A DNA stretch of 64,000 nucleotides. Source: Progne subis subis (taxonomy: Eukaryota > Chordata > Aves > Passeriformes > Hirundinidae). The position numbers and the translations under genes are program-made. Position 1 is the first letter of the stretch. Each line of letters starts with the position of its first letter. Shown here piece after piece: positions 1-10,292 of the stretch. The stretch is taken from contig JAKJHU010000375.1 in NCBI GenBank assembly GCA_022316685.1, positions 1 to 64,000 on the forward strand. The letters run 5' to 3'. A model generated the notes under the pieces. That model searched no databases and was not told the DNA's origin. It saw only the letters and a program-made list of their open reading frames with translations.

Positions 1-576
1 TGGTAAAATTTTTTTGGAGAAAAGTGGAAAAAACTATTTTACTTACCAAACAAAGTGCATGCAAGTATAAAGAATGAATAATATGAAACAATAAAACCTC
101 TCGTTCTGGAATGAGATGGCAAATTGAGGAAGTTCTTGCCCTGGATGTAGCTCAGCTCTCTCTCAGTCTCTCATCAGTCCCAGTCGCTCCGGCGCTGATG
201 GAAAATGCCGAGGTCCAGGCCCTGGTGGGCTGCAGGTGCAGCCCTCAGTGCTCCCCTGGGTTTTCAGTCCAGAGCAGGTTTAAACAGTTCCAAGAAAAAG
301 GAAAAAAAACCCAACAAAACAGTCCATAGAACTTCTCTGCCCTAGCTAGCTGAAACTAACTAAAAGGAAAAAAAATATCTTTGTCCTGCAGTCTCTCCAA
401 GCTTCTGCCAAACACCCCGTCTGGAGAGGAATGTGTAGGAGTCAGGCCGTTTTCTCAAAACAAACTCCTCGCTTCCCCTTGCTCTTAGAACCAGTCTTAA
501 AGGCACAGAACTCAATATAGAGCACAAACAAAACAGACAACTGGGGATACACGCATCACAAAGTCACCCTAGGACA
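1..576. mobile_element. LTR family Y, copy 1 (cut by window start)
   Basis: This stretch repeats at 19701-20378, in the outer LTR 50616-51951 (inverted) and in the nested LTR 50757-51420. Complete copies run TGTCCTGGTTT to CCTAGGACA and are about 660-680 bp; this copy ends with CTAGGACA at 576 and lacks roughly the first 90 bp, which lie before the window. The 5 bp target duplication around the nested copy suggests an ERV3/ERVL-like family. Transcriptional orientation is not clear because TATA-like and AATAAA motifs occur on both strands. No protein can be assigned to the short open frames inside it. Confidence 0.7.
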
Positions 577-1265
577 GTCGGGCACCTTCCTCCCCCCTGC
601 CAGAAGGGAGGCAATCCCTCTCCAGTGGCTGCTTTAACTTAGTAGTCTCTGGAGGGGAGTATTTTTCCCAGCCCTAAGGGTCCTAGCTCCCTCTCCTTAA
701 ACCAGTCCTCTATGGTCCAGCAAAGGGGGCTTATCCCCTCCAGGTATCCTTGGTTCCTTCTCCGTTGGGTCCCACCCGTGTGTCGGTGTCCCACCTGGGG
801 AAAGCCTACTCCAAGGTACCGCTCGGAGCCTCCTTCAATGGAGGAACGGGAGCCTGCGCGAGTTAGGGTGGCGAACGGAATGATACTCCCCCTTCTCCCA
901 CTCTTTCAGGGCACCTCAGGGTGCACTCGCTCCTCTCACTCACTCTGATACGCTCTTACTCTCACACTGTCTCATACACTCTTACTCTCACACACTCTCT
1001 CACTGGCACTTCTCCCTTTCGCACTCCAATTCAAATTCGTACCACCCGATGCCGAATCCCCACTCGCAGAACCGACCTGTGTCCTGCGAGCCTCGCTCCC
1101 TCTCAGAGGGTCTTTCACTCTGGGTTGCCGGGTCCCTGGTAGCCCTTTGGGAAATCCCAGCTGCACTGTCCACGGTCGAGGAGAAGGCGATGACCTCAGG
1201 TGGGGAAAACTCCTCCAGGCGCGCTACTGGGATCCGTCTTCTTCCAGACCGCTTCCAGGTGTGGG
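577..1265 (-). mobile_element. ERV X internal leader, copy a
   Basis: On the minus strand this follows the primer-binding site at 1266-1283 and corresponds to the leader at 49927-50615 (plus) and 20379-21071 (minus). It is rich in GAGTGAGAGTAAGAG-type purine repeats (pyrimidine-rich as printed, about 930-1010). No gag capsid motif or zinc knuckle is visible, so only the untranslated leader or extreme 5' gag remains. It joins LTR Y at the same base in all three copies, so the composite was probably duplicated as a unit. Confidence 0.55.
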
Positions 1266-1283
1266 ATCCCAGATGAGTCCCCA
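1266..1283 (-). other. tRNA-Pro-like primer-binding site of ERV X, copy a
   Basis: Read on the minus strand the 18 bases are TGGGGACTCATCTGGGAT, close to the tRNA-Pro primer-binding site of gamma-type retroviruses. They sit just downstream of an LTR carrying CCAAT boxes, TATAAAAA and AATAAA. The matching sites are at 49909-49926 (plus) and about 21072-21089 (minus). Confidence 0.6.
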
Positions 1284-1814
1284 GAATTGTTCTGAATGAG
1301 GTCACGAAACTCTGATGTGGGAATTTGACCAATCATTTTATTAAAGAAAAATGGACTACCAGGAAGGAGGGGTTTGAGCGAGTCTCCCACCCTTTTGGAC
1401 AAGCCAGATACAATGGATTTTGGGAATGTTACTCTCTCTCTTCTTCTTCCCCTCAGGGCTGTCAGTCCCCTTTTTATAGTCTCTGTCTCCTCAGGGATTG
1501 GTGGGGTTTGGATCCTCGCTGTGATTGGCTCCCTTTCTCGGGTTTGATTGGTCTTTAACGGGAGCCTTTCTGGACCAATCATTCTTTCCCGCCTTTGAAC
1601 CATTGGTCAGTTGTCCACCAATCAAGGCTTGGAGTCGGGGTCCGTTCTGGAACTTTCTGTGGGGGAAAGAAAGATTCCCATCCCCTCTTTTCCTCTTTGT
1701 TTCTCTCCGGCATTAGTCCTTAGAAAGCATTGTCAACATTGTCAAGGTTCTAACAACTCTTCAAGTGCAACTGTTTACAATTCGCACAAAGTTGCGAATA
1801 TAAATGAAACTTAT
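1284..1814 (-). mobile_element. LTR X (gamma/ERV1-like), copy a
   Basis: Minus-oriented LTR with several CCAAT/ATTGG boxes in U3 (about 1495-1625), a TATA box near 1475 and AATAAA near 1340, ending at the primer-binding site. It matches 49376-49904 (plus) and 21092-21640 (minus). A solo ERV2 LTR is inserted at its 5' side (1815-2201), and the homology to the plus-strand copy resumes from 2202. The exact 5' boundary of the LTR cannot be fixed because the flanks are shared between two copies. Confidence 0.6.
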
Positions 1815-2201
1815 TGTTACCCTGGTTTTTCTGAGTTTTTTATAGCCTTTTGAATTTTCATAAAATGGAGTCAGATCTTTTTAGTTACTGTAGAATATTA
1901 GAAGCAGTTCTACCTTTTCCCCACATATGTAACATAAACAAATCCTTTGTTTTTCATTCTCTGTCCTTTGTTTTCATATTTCTAACCTGAAAACAATTGT
2001 AACTGACAGATGGTTTAGCCACTTGGCTGAAAAATGAAAAACTCCAGAAGCCAATCTTCTGCTAGATCCACAAATGTATAAAAAGTAAGAAATAAACAAA
2101 CAGGCTCTCTCTCGCCTGGACTCAGCCTTGAGCCAGTACAGAGGAACCTCTGCCTGGAAAATCTCTCTCTCTGTGTGACTGCTTTTCGTGTCTCAGTGAC
2201 A
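1815..2201 (+). mobile_element. Solo LTR of the ERV2 family, with 6 bp target duplication
   Basis: Begins TGTTACCCTGG and ends CTCAGTGACA, the same termini as the 3' LTR of the provirus at 43263-48674. A TATAAAAA box and an AATAAA signal lie in its 3' half. It is flanked by the perfect 6 bp duplication ACTTAT (1809-1814 and 2202-2207), the size expected for ERV2/ERVK-type integrases. The corresponding places at about 49375 and 21630 lack the insert, so it is younger than the duplication of the host sequence. Confidence 0.85.
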
Positions 2202-2369
2202 ACTTATAGCATTCAAAGGTCTACCTTTAAGCGTTTGTAACACAGCCTGTACAAAACCGTGGGAACTACTTCAACCATGTACAGTTAGAAATTCAAATGA
2301 AACTTATAAGGTACGTGCTTCTATACTTATACTACTCAACAAAAAGTTCAACTTCCCATGTCTATAACA

Positions 2370-2688
2370 CTCCCACTTTCATCCAGTGTGTTCCCAGTTC
2401 TCCCAGTTGCACCTTGCACAGCCCCAGTAACTCCCAGTATGAGCCCAGGATGATGGCAGACTCTCCCAGGCACTCACACTTGCTCTCATTTGCCCCCAGT
2501 GTGGTCCCAGTTCCTCCCAGCACATTCCCAGTGGCTCCCAGTGTGGTCCCAGTCACCACCTGCATGGTCTCAGGCGCTCCCAGTAAGCATATCCCAGTTG
2601 CCCTGAACATTCTCGTAGTCATTTCCAGGCACTCCCAGTTACCTCAGCAAGGTTCAGTTGCCCCCAGTTTGATCCCAGTCACTGCCAG
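2370..2688. repeat. CCCAGT-type minisatellite, copy a
   Basis: Irregular tandem repeat with a unit of about 10 bp resembling TCCCAGTNNC. The same array recurs inverted at 48675-49210 and in left-arm orientation at 21785-22145. Long open frames on both strands here are a by-product of the repeat and are not genes. The motif is also scattered through the introns of the class II beta pseudogenes. Confidence 0.75.
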
Positions 2689-3360
2689 TGTTATAAAGAA
2701 ATACTATTCAAATAATCTATGTTTTAGTTACTTAATTGTTAAGTAATTCCATTAAGATTGTTAATGCTATTTCTGTATAAAGAATTTGCCTTATTCCTGT
2801 TTTAATACTGATTTATCACCTTATTTACTTGTTTGTTAATTAAGAATTCACCTTATTACCTGTATCTCTGCTCCCATTCGCCGGCTAGTGTCTGAATATG
2901 CAAATAAAAAGAACACTGGAATTCTGGGAACAACTCAAGAACAAGAGACTCTAAAAAGCAGGGAACCAAAGTAAAATCCAGGACTGTAGTCGCATTTTAG
3001 ACTAGTGCAAGAAGTACGGGGGTCCGCCGAAGCAGCTTTATTTAGTGGCCGTGACCTGAGAAGGAGTCCCCCATCGCTGGATGACCCCTGATCAGCGACG
3101 CGAAACGGACTCCCCGCAAGGGAAAAAGCCCGTGAGGGGGGGTGGGAGTCCCCAGCTTTGCTGTGAAGCGAAGCTGTGTGTACCTCCTCCTCCGCGTTGC
3201 CAAGGGAGCAGGCAAGCTCTCCCCCAAGGCCAAGCTTGATAATAAAGAAACATTCAAACCCAGCATGTCTCTGACTCTCTTTTTCTTCCAGAACATAACT
3301 ACGAGTGTTTAGTGTAATAAACTGGCTTTGCTTGCGCAGCACAGTGTGTCCTCTCAATTC
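2689..3360 (+). mobile_element. Probable solo LTR, AT-rich 5' part, unassigned family
   Basis: Starts TGTTATAAAG directly after the minisatellite and is AT-rich to about 2900, then GC-rich. AATAAA signals occur at about 2900 and 3240. Homology to MHC 3' sequence resumes near 3366, so this looks like an insertion between minisatellite and MHC sequence. No target duplication was recognised and the 3' end is uncertain. No coding region is visible. Confidence 0.35.
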
Positions 3361-3365
3361 CTGCA

Positions 3366-3530
3366 GTCCCTGAGATGATTTTGGGAGGGGTCAGGTGTCC
3401 CCCCCAGCCCCACTGTCACTCTGCCCCCGCCCGCCTGCTCCCAGTGTTCCCAAAAAAGCTTCCCAGTTCACGCCGGTGCCGTTTATTGGGAGGGTCTTGG
3501 GGGCACCCGCGGGGAGCCGGGATTGGGCGG
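3366..3530 (+). pseudogene. MHC class II beta 3' untranslated fragment
   Basis: Matches the sequence downstream of the class II beta stop codon at about 54385-54540 (plus) and the inverted copy around 16850-17010. No coding exons precede it in this window, so it is only the 3' end of a class II beta copy removed by insertion or deletion. It lies immediately upstream of an SXY promoter module. Confidence 0.55.
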
Positions 3531-3572
3531 GGAGACGAGTCCGGGAGGGGAACGCTGGGCACTGCGGGTCTG

Positions 3573-3616
3573 CCCGGCAACTGGTGAGTCATCACATCTG
3601 CCAGCTCTGATTGGCT
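3573..3616 (+). promoter_or_regulatory. MHC class II SXY promoter module
   Basis: X1 box CCCGGCAACTGGTG (3573-3586) overlaps an X2/CRE-like TGAGTCATC (3585-3593). A Y box CTGATTGGCT follows at 3607-3616, with a second one at 3638-3647. Order and spacing match the RFX/CREB/NF-Y module that recruits CIITA at class II promoters. It faces the plus strand, but no class II coding exon follows; downstream sequence is the flank also seen at 19120-19260. It is probably an orphaned promoter. Confidence 0.6.
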
Positions 3617-3649
3617 GAACCCTGTTCAACGCCTTTTCTGATTGGCTGA

Positions 3650-4160
3650 GGAGAGGCCCGGGAGTGGAGAGAAGGACCGAGAGAGATCCCGCCCTGAGCG
3701 CCAGCGCTGGCACAGACCCGGCCTGGGCACAGGGAGGGAATTTATTACCAACCACAGCGCACCAGGAGAGGGAGAGAAAACAATTCGGACCAGGAACAAC
3801 AATTGGCACTAGAAAAACAATACTTTAATAACAGAAAGAAGAAAATAGGGACGATGCCCAAAAACTGTGCACAGTACCCGGGAGAACTCCGTGGGGGTAA
3901 CCCAGGGAAGACCCAGAACTGAGGAAAACATGACAAAATATAGGGTAGGTCTGAGGGCAAGGGTCCAGTCAGACACTCACACTGGGAAGATAACCATATC
4001 TGTACAAGATAACTGACCAATCATAAAAACATAAACAAAAAACTTCATTAACATGTAAATTCCCAAGAACCTTTACTACTTGCCATCACTAGTAAGGGGT
4101 TTTCCCTCAGCCTTAAGTTTAGAGTTGTTTCAGCTTGGCCAACTCCCACACGACAAGAAA
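3650..4160. other. MHC-flank sequence with an unassigned insertion
   Basis: 3650-3770 matches the flank upstream of the class II beta pseudogene at about 19145-19275. From about 3775 to 4160 there is a segment missing from the related place at 19275-19340, so it is probably an insertion. I see no terminal repeats, coding sequence or target duplication in it. Confidence 0.4.
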
Positions 4161-4346
4161 AAATCTCCTCAACACCTTCCCCCCCACAAAGGAGATCACC
4201 AGGAGCACGGATCAGCAGGGCTCTGCCCAACGGGGGTCACTGGGGATCATCCAAGGCCGATCCTCCCACGGGGGATGGAGCTGGAGCAGCACGAAGCTCT
4301 TCCCGCTCTCGGGGCACTCGCAGCACTTCCCTTAGCGGTGCCTCCG

Positions 4347-5312
<966 letters not shown>

Positions 5313-6040
5313 AAGTTCATCTCAGGAAGTCATTGGCAATGTAAGAATTGCCACATTGGTCTGTAAGAACCTCCAAAAAAGATTCATCCCAAAAGTCCTC
5401 CAAACATCAAGACTCAGCCAAAACCTCTTCTAAAAGATTCAGCCCCTTGCAAAAACCCAAAGCATCAACATTTAGCTCAATCAAGCTCAGAAACACCAAG
5501 ATTCACTCCCATGAAAATCATGGATTCCCCTCCCCGGTCACCTGCTGCATGTGGGGAGGGAAACACTCCTGGGGCTGGGGGGAGGCTGCAGATACAGGGA
5601 GGGCTGGAACCTTGTGCTGCCTCCTCTTCCTGCTCCTCACACTCCTGTGTCCCTACTCTTCCTCACACTCCTCTTCCTCCCACTATTCCTCTTTCTCCTG
5701 CACAATCCCACCTTCTCCTCCCACGTGCATCAACATTTTGTTCTTCAACCCTGCTTCTCCTTCCCTTCTCCTCCTGCCCCAGGCCCAGCACCCACTGCCG
5801 GCTCCCTCTTCCCCCCAAACCCACAGCATCCCACCGCAGGGGCAGCGATGGAGCTGGGGCAGGTCGGGCTGGGGCAGCGCTGGGCTCTCGGCCGCTCCCG
5901 CCCGCACTCGGTCCCCGCTGCAGCCGCTCCCGCCAGGACAGCGCGGGGGGGCCCGGCCTTGGCGCTCCCCCCTCCCACCTCCCCAAATTCCCCTCACGGC
6001 GGTGCCCCATGCTCTAGGGGGAATGTCCCGCAAACGGGGC
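5313..6040 (-). promoter_or_regulatory. GC-rich 5' region of the zinc-finger pseudogene
   Basis: Upstream (minus sense) of the zinc-finger coding exon. About 5780-6010 is CpG-rich with several CCGCCC/CCCGCC elements and resembles a CpG-island promoter with 5' untranslated exon. 5640-5720 is a CTCCTCACACTCC pyrimidine stretch. The same block occurs inverted at 13560-14250 and directly at 57100-57800. Long open frames on both strands reflect composition; no known protein is seen. Promoter function is inferred from position and CpG content only. Confidence 0.4.
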
Positions 6041-6044
6041 ACCC

Positions 6045-6525
6045 CCAGCAAAGGAAGAAGAGCAAAGGGTCTTTACAAACACACGCTGTCAAGCTGCTTG
6101 GGGATAGGGCCAGGCACTTGGACATAAGGAAGGCACAGAAGAAGCCATCAGCTCCAGAAAATGTTATGAACTGACCACACAGACTGCTGCTCAGCCAAGG
6201 GCCTGATAAATTCATCAACTTCGAGAAGAAAAAAGACTTCACAGAGCTGTGAATATGTTACCTGTGCAGAAGTGGGGTGCATAATAAGGGGGTATGTAGT
6301 AGGGGGATTGGGAAGTCTGTACCTCTCAAATACTTCAGCCAGTGGGGAAAGGGAGAGAGGATGTGCCAGAAAATTAGGATGAAAAGGCAACATCCCAACA
6401 ATTGGAGAGGCCCCATGGGAAATGTCCCATGGCCTCTCCCTTTTTTTATGAATAAATTACTTTTACAGGACTCCTCTGTCTTCTTTGTGGACACAAACCT
6501 CTGGTGATGTCAAGTTTCCCACACA
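6045..6525 (+). mobile_element. ERV Z 5' LTR, copy 1
   Basis: Homologous to the sequence at the other end of the element (about 12555-13020), which identifies it as an LTR. The start is approximate and set where that homology appears. AATAAA lies at 6451-6456, preceded by a strong hairpin (6404-6420 pairing with 6425-6439). The LTR ends ACACA at 6525, two bases before a primer-binding site. Other copies: 57835-58322 (direct) and 13027-13510 (inverted). Confidence 0.6.
6404..6439 (+). other. Hairpin upstream of the LTR Z poly(A) signal
   Basis: GGAGAGGCCCCATGGGA (6404-6420) can pair with TCCCATGGCCTCTCC (6425-6439) around the loop AATG, 11 bases before AATAAA. It recurs at 58198-58233, inverted at about 13133-13170, and in a changed form in the 3' LTR at about 12922-12955. 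Structured RNA beside the poly(A) signal is known in retroviral R regions; a function here is inference. Confidence 0.55.
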
Positions 6526-6527
6526 CC

Positions 6528-6545
6528 TTGGGGCTCCTCTGGAAT
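6528..6545 (+). other. ERV Z primer-binding site (tRNA-Pro-like)
   Basis: TTGGGGCTCCTCTGGAAT matches the usual gamma-retroviral tRNA-Pro site at 14 of 18 positions by eye and lies two bases after the LTR end. The second copy has the same site at 58325-58342. It supports a gamma/ERV1 assignment together with the pol sequence. Confidence 0.55.
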
Positions 6546-8040
6546 TCCTTCCACCGTCTGGGACAGCGGGCAGTGAGTGGAGCTGAAGGTGCCTCACCCA
6601 GTTTGGGTGATGGGCTCCCTTGGGTGGCGGCGGCACCGGGGATTGATTGGGTACCCGAGAGTGTCCAGGAGACAGACGAGTGACAGATCAGGGGGGCTGT
6701 GAAGAGTCACCAGGGAGAGAGCACTGAAATCTCATCAGTGAGGACACTGGCATCTTCAGGGAGCAAACATGGCAGGGAACACATGCAGGGTGGAAAAGGG
6801 AAAGCCAGGAGAGTGTCCTGGCCAAAGGGATGATGATCCCAAAATATCTCTGAAGGGTCCCTTGGGAGAATGTTGAGGCAGTTTGCACATTCTCCCAGAG
6901 GTAATTAAGGACATGGACACCCAGAGGGGCAATAAGGGAAGTCGAGAAGGGATTCAGACAACCGGGGATGGTGTTGGTGTGCTGGGAAGGGTTAGGGTGA
7001 AGGCGAGTGTGCAGGAATACGGTTAAGGCAAGAAGCAGCAGGAGGAATCTCTGTGGTAGGAAAAAGGATGATGGAAAAGAGGAGGAAGAGAAAAATACTG
7101 AGGACTGGGATGTTTTTCATCAGGGTCTTATCCTCTAAATTTGCCAGCTGAGCCAGATCCTTTGTATCCCCGGTTTCCAGGACAGGGAAACAAGGAGGTC
7201 AGGATTTCAGGGGGTTTCTCTGTGCTGGGCAGCAGCAGGAGCGGGCGCAGAGGTGCGGCACCGGGAGCACGGGCTGGGGGCCTGTGGGGAGCTGCGGGGC
7301 CGGGCCGGGGCTGTGGGGCAGCCGGGGCTCAGCGCCGGGCGCTGCCTGACCCCACCACCCCCGGGCAGGGCCGGCAGTGGCCCCCGGCCCCCAGGAGGCT
7401 GCGGGACGCCCCGGCCGCTGCCCGGCCCCGTGGAGCTGCCGGCCCTGCCCGCCGGGGGAGCCGCCTTTGGACACTGCGGCAGGACAGGCACCGCCTCTGG
7501 CATACGGGCTGGGGAGGGCAGGGCGAGCACAAGGACCAGGAGCAGGAAGGAACACCTGGGAAATGGGGGTTATTCCTGCAAGGATCAAGATCATCTTTGA
7601 AGGATTTTGTTTGGGTCACTGCAGAAAGGAATGCCCTTGCACAGAGCTCAGCAGCTGTCACAGGATGAGCACCCACAGGCACTCAGGGGGGCAGCAGTGG
7701 CACAAGAAGCCCCTGCAGCAGTTGGTCACAAAGGCACAGCAGGTGAATGCAAGAAGGGGTGAGGAAAAGGCCAAGGTGAAGCCAAAGGCCATGGCAGAGT
7801 TTCTACAGCCCCTGAGGGATGAACCCCAGGGCCCAAGGGGGCCCCAGCACCCAGGGGACGGGCTCGGCCACAAGCACCTGGCAGAGGCATTGCCATTGCT
7901 AGTTCTGGGGTACCTTTGTGTCAAATGTCTGACAAGGCCATGCTGAAGTGAACCCAGAAGTGTGGGCAGCCCCAGGGAAATAGGGAAAATCAGACACCCA
8001 GCCTCTCCAAATTACTCTCAAGCAACCAGGACAAGCGGTG
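6546..8040 (+). pseudogene. ERV Z gag/protease remnant, copy 1
   Basis: Lies between the primer-binding site and the recognisable reverse transcriptase. A decayed CCHC zinc knuckle ends around 7608-7640 (GHCRKECP-like reading). About 7200-7560 is a block of high GC, proline/glycine/arginine-rich in every frame, which may be the proline-rich middle of gag or captured sequence. Frames are broken throughout, and no protease active site is visible. The direct copy is 58343-59850. Confidence 0.45.
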
Positions 8041-10292
8041 TCTAAAAGCAATACCCTATTCCAAGGGAGGGAAGGAAGGGCTCACAGCCTGGCATTGAGC
8101 CCCTCTTAAAGGCAGGGCTTTTGGAGCCTGGCATCTCTCCCTGGAATGCTCCAATGCTGCCAATCAAGAAACCAGATGGAATCTATAGAATGCTGCAGGA
8201 CCTAAGAAGAAGAAATGAGATTATTAAACCGAGGCACCCCACAGTCTCAGATCCTTACACCATCTGCAACCAGGTTCCCTCCTCACACTGCTACCATTCA
8301 GCACTTGATGGAAAAGATGCTTTCTGGGGATGCCCACTTACACAGGATGCTGAACAGGAGTTGGCCTTTGACTGGGAACAAGGGTTAGAAGGGAAAATGG
8401 GAAAGACATGGACGGTCCTTTTGTAGGGAGGCACAGAAGCACCAGCCTTATTCAGGCCAGCCTTGCAGAAAATATCCAAAGAATTCACCTCACCCCCAGG
8501 AACTGAGTTAATGCAGGATGTGGATTAGTTGCTTCAATCAGGAGGACAATTAGAGGTGGTAGAAGCAGCCTCTGTGAAATGGCTCAATTTTCAGGCTAAA
8601 AAGCATCTTGGAGTATTTAAAAAATATAGAGAAAATGGTGGAGAAAAAGGTTAAATACTTGGGATATTTTGACTGAAGGTTTGTGTGTATTGACCCAGAA
8701 AGGGTCAGGGAATCTCAGAAGTAACGTCACTCAGGACTAAAAGGAGCTGAGACAATTCTGAGGATTAATAGGAAATTGCAGGACCTGGATTGAGGATTCT
8801 CTGTTCTAGCCAGAACATTGTATGACTTTCTAACCCCAGACAGCCTCAATGTTATGGTATGGACATGAGAAAGAGAATAAACTTGAGAAAAAAAAAACAA
8901 ATGATTGCTGCCCCAGCCATGGCTCTTCCAGACTCAGAAAAGGAATTGGAATTGTATGTGAATGTTAAACAGGGCCATGCCAAAGGAATCCTTGTGCTAC
9001 AATATTTAACCCACTGGCCAGAGTGGCCCCCTCATTGTCTGCACAATTGTGCAGCCACAGCTCTAAGGGGACCTGAGGCCTGAACACTGACAGCACAAGG
9101 AGCTCCTGTTGTTCAAGTCTGGCATCAAGTTCAAGCTTTGATAACCAAAAGAGCCGTGCTCCGTTATTACAGTATGAAACTTGTTCAGTGGCACAGGAGG
9201 ATGCAGAATTGAGGACAGGGGAAGGGTTTAACCCAGCCTCCTGTTTCAACAGCCTGGACAGGGGCTGGCAAGAAACCCAGGACTGCATTCAAGTGACAGA
9301 GCTCCAGACCCAGCCTAGGAGAGATTTAGGAGACATTCCCTGGCCTGAGGGAGAAAATCTGGTTATGGATGGGTCTTCAAGGCAGGAGAAGGGAAAAGAG
9401 TTACAAGACAGGCTGTTATTTAGGAAAGGGAATTAGACAAAGCTCAGGTTACCGCCCACAGGTCAGCTCAACCGGCAGAGCTGTGTGTGCTTGTGAGAGC
9501 CTGGCACTGAAATGCCCTGAGCAGGAAGGCTCAAATCTCTTCTGCTAACACCATGTCACCTAACAGGGTGCCAAAAGCAATTCTGACTTCTTCAGTAATC
9601 ACTGCATCACTTAGTAAGGTAATTCTAAAATAAATCATTCCAAGAGAAGGGATTGTGGAAGCAATAGACTCAGATGGGAACTCATTTTCCAGGAAAGATC
9701 CTTCAGGGGTTATGGCAGCTTTAGGAATACAATGGGACCTCCACAACCCCTGGCAACCCCAGAGCTCAGGTCAGGTAGAAAGAATGAATGGGGAAATGAA
9801 GAAAACCTTTGGAAACTGGTGATAGAAACCAAGACACCATGGGTATGGCTTTTGCCATTGGTTTAAGAGAACAGAGCCAGATCCAGGGCAGATATGCAAT
9901 TATCTCCCCAGTAACTGAGCTTTGGAATTCCTTACCTTGCTAATTCTCCACCAAGTGGGGTAGTGGACATAAGGGATGTGTATTTAAAGCAGTCTGTGGC
10001 CAGAATCCTGTCTCTGCTGAAATCTCTCCCACAGGAAGCTCGGCTGGCACAGACCCTGCCTTGGCACTTTGCTCTTCACAACATCCAACCAGGACATCGG
10101 GTCCTGCCCAAGGACTGGGAAGAAGCAGCACTGGGGGCCAAGTGGCGTGGCCCATTCCAAGTGTCCCTGAGCACAGAAACAGCCCCAGCACAGCTCAACA
10201 CGGGGGGACCCCTCACCCTCGGCTCAAGGTCTCGGAAGCCCCGGAGATTTGGACGTCCCGGCTGCAGGAGGAGGATGGGAGGCCACGACTGA
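8041..10292 (+). pseudogene. ERV Z gamma-type pol remnant, copy 1
   Basis: Reverse transcriptase N-terminus is readable at 8121-8426 (EPGISPWNAPMLPIKKPDG-type start and HPTVSDPYT), then broken. The connection/RNase H part is near 8900-9090. The integrase core is near 9655-9830 (DSDxGTHF-like region, then QVERMNGEMK). The integrase C-terminus is at about 10000-10290 (KWRGPFQV). Motif order and wording match gammaretroviral/ERV1 pol. Stops and frameshifts are frequent, so no enzyme is expected. Copy 2 (59850-62120) has the same layout with a longer open integrase segment. Confidence 0.75.

Noticed and set aside
5551..6174. 207-codon frame in the zinc-finger 5' block (also 13413-14033 and 57332-57955)
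   Set aside because: The block is a CpG-rich promoter-like region with open frames on both strands, and the frame runs into LTR Z.
9471..9520. tRNA-like segment with TCAGCTCAACCGGCAGAGC
   Set aside because: It recalls a tRNA D-arm but no anticodon or T-arm could be placed, and it lies within decayed ERV Z pol (also in copy 2).
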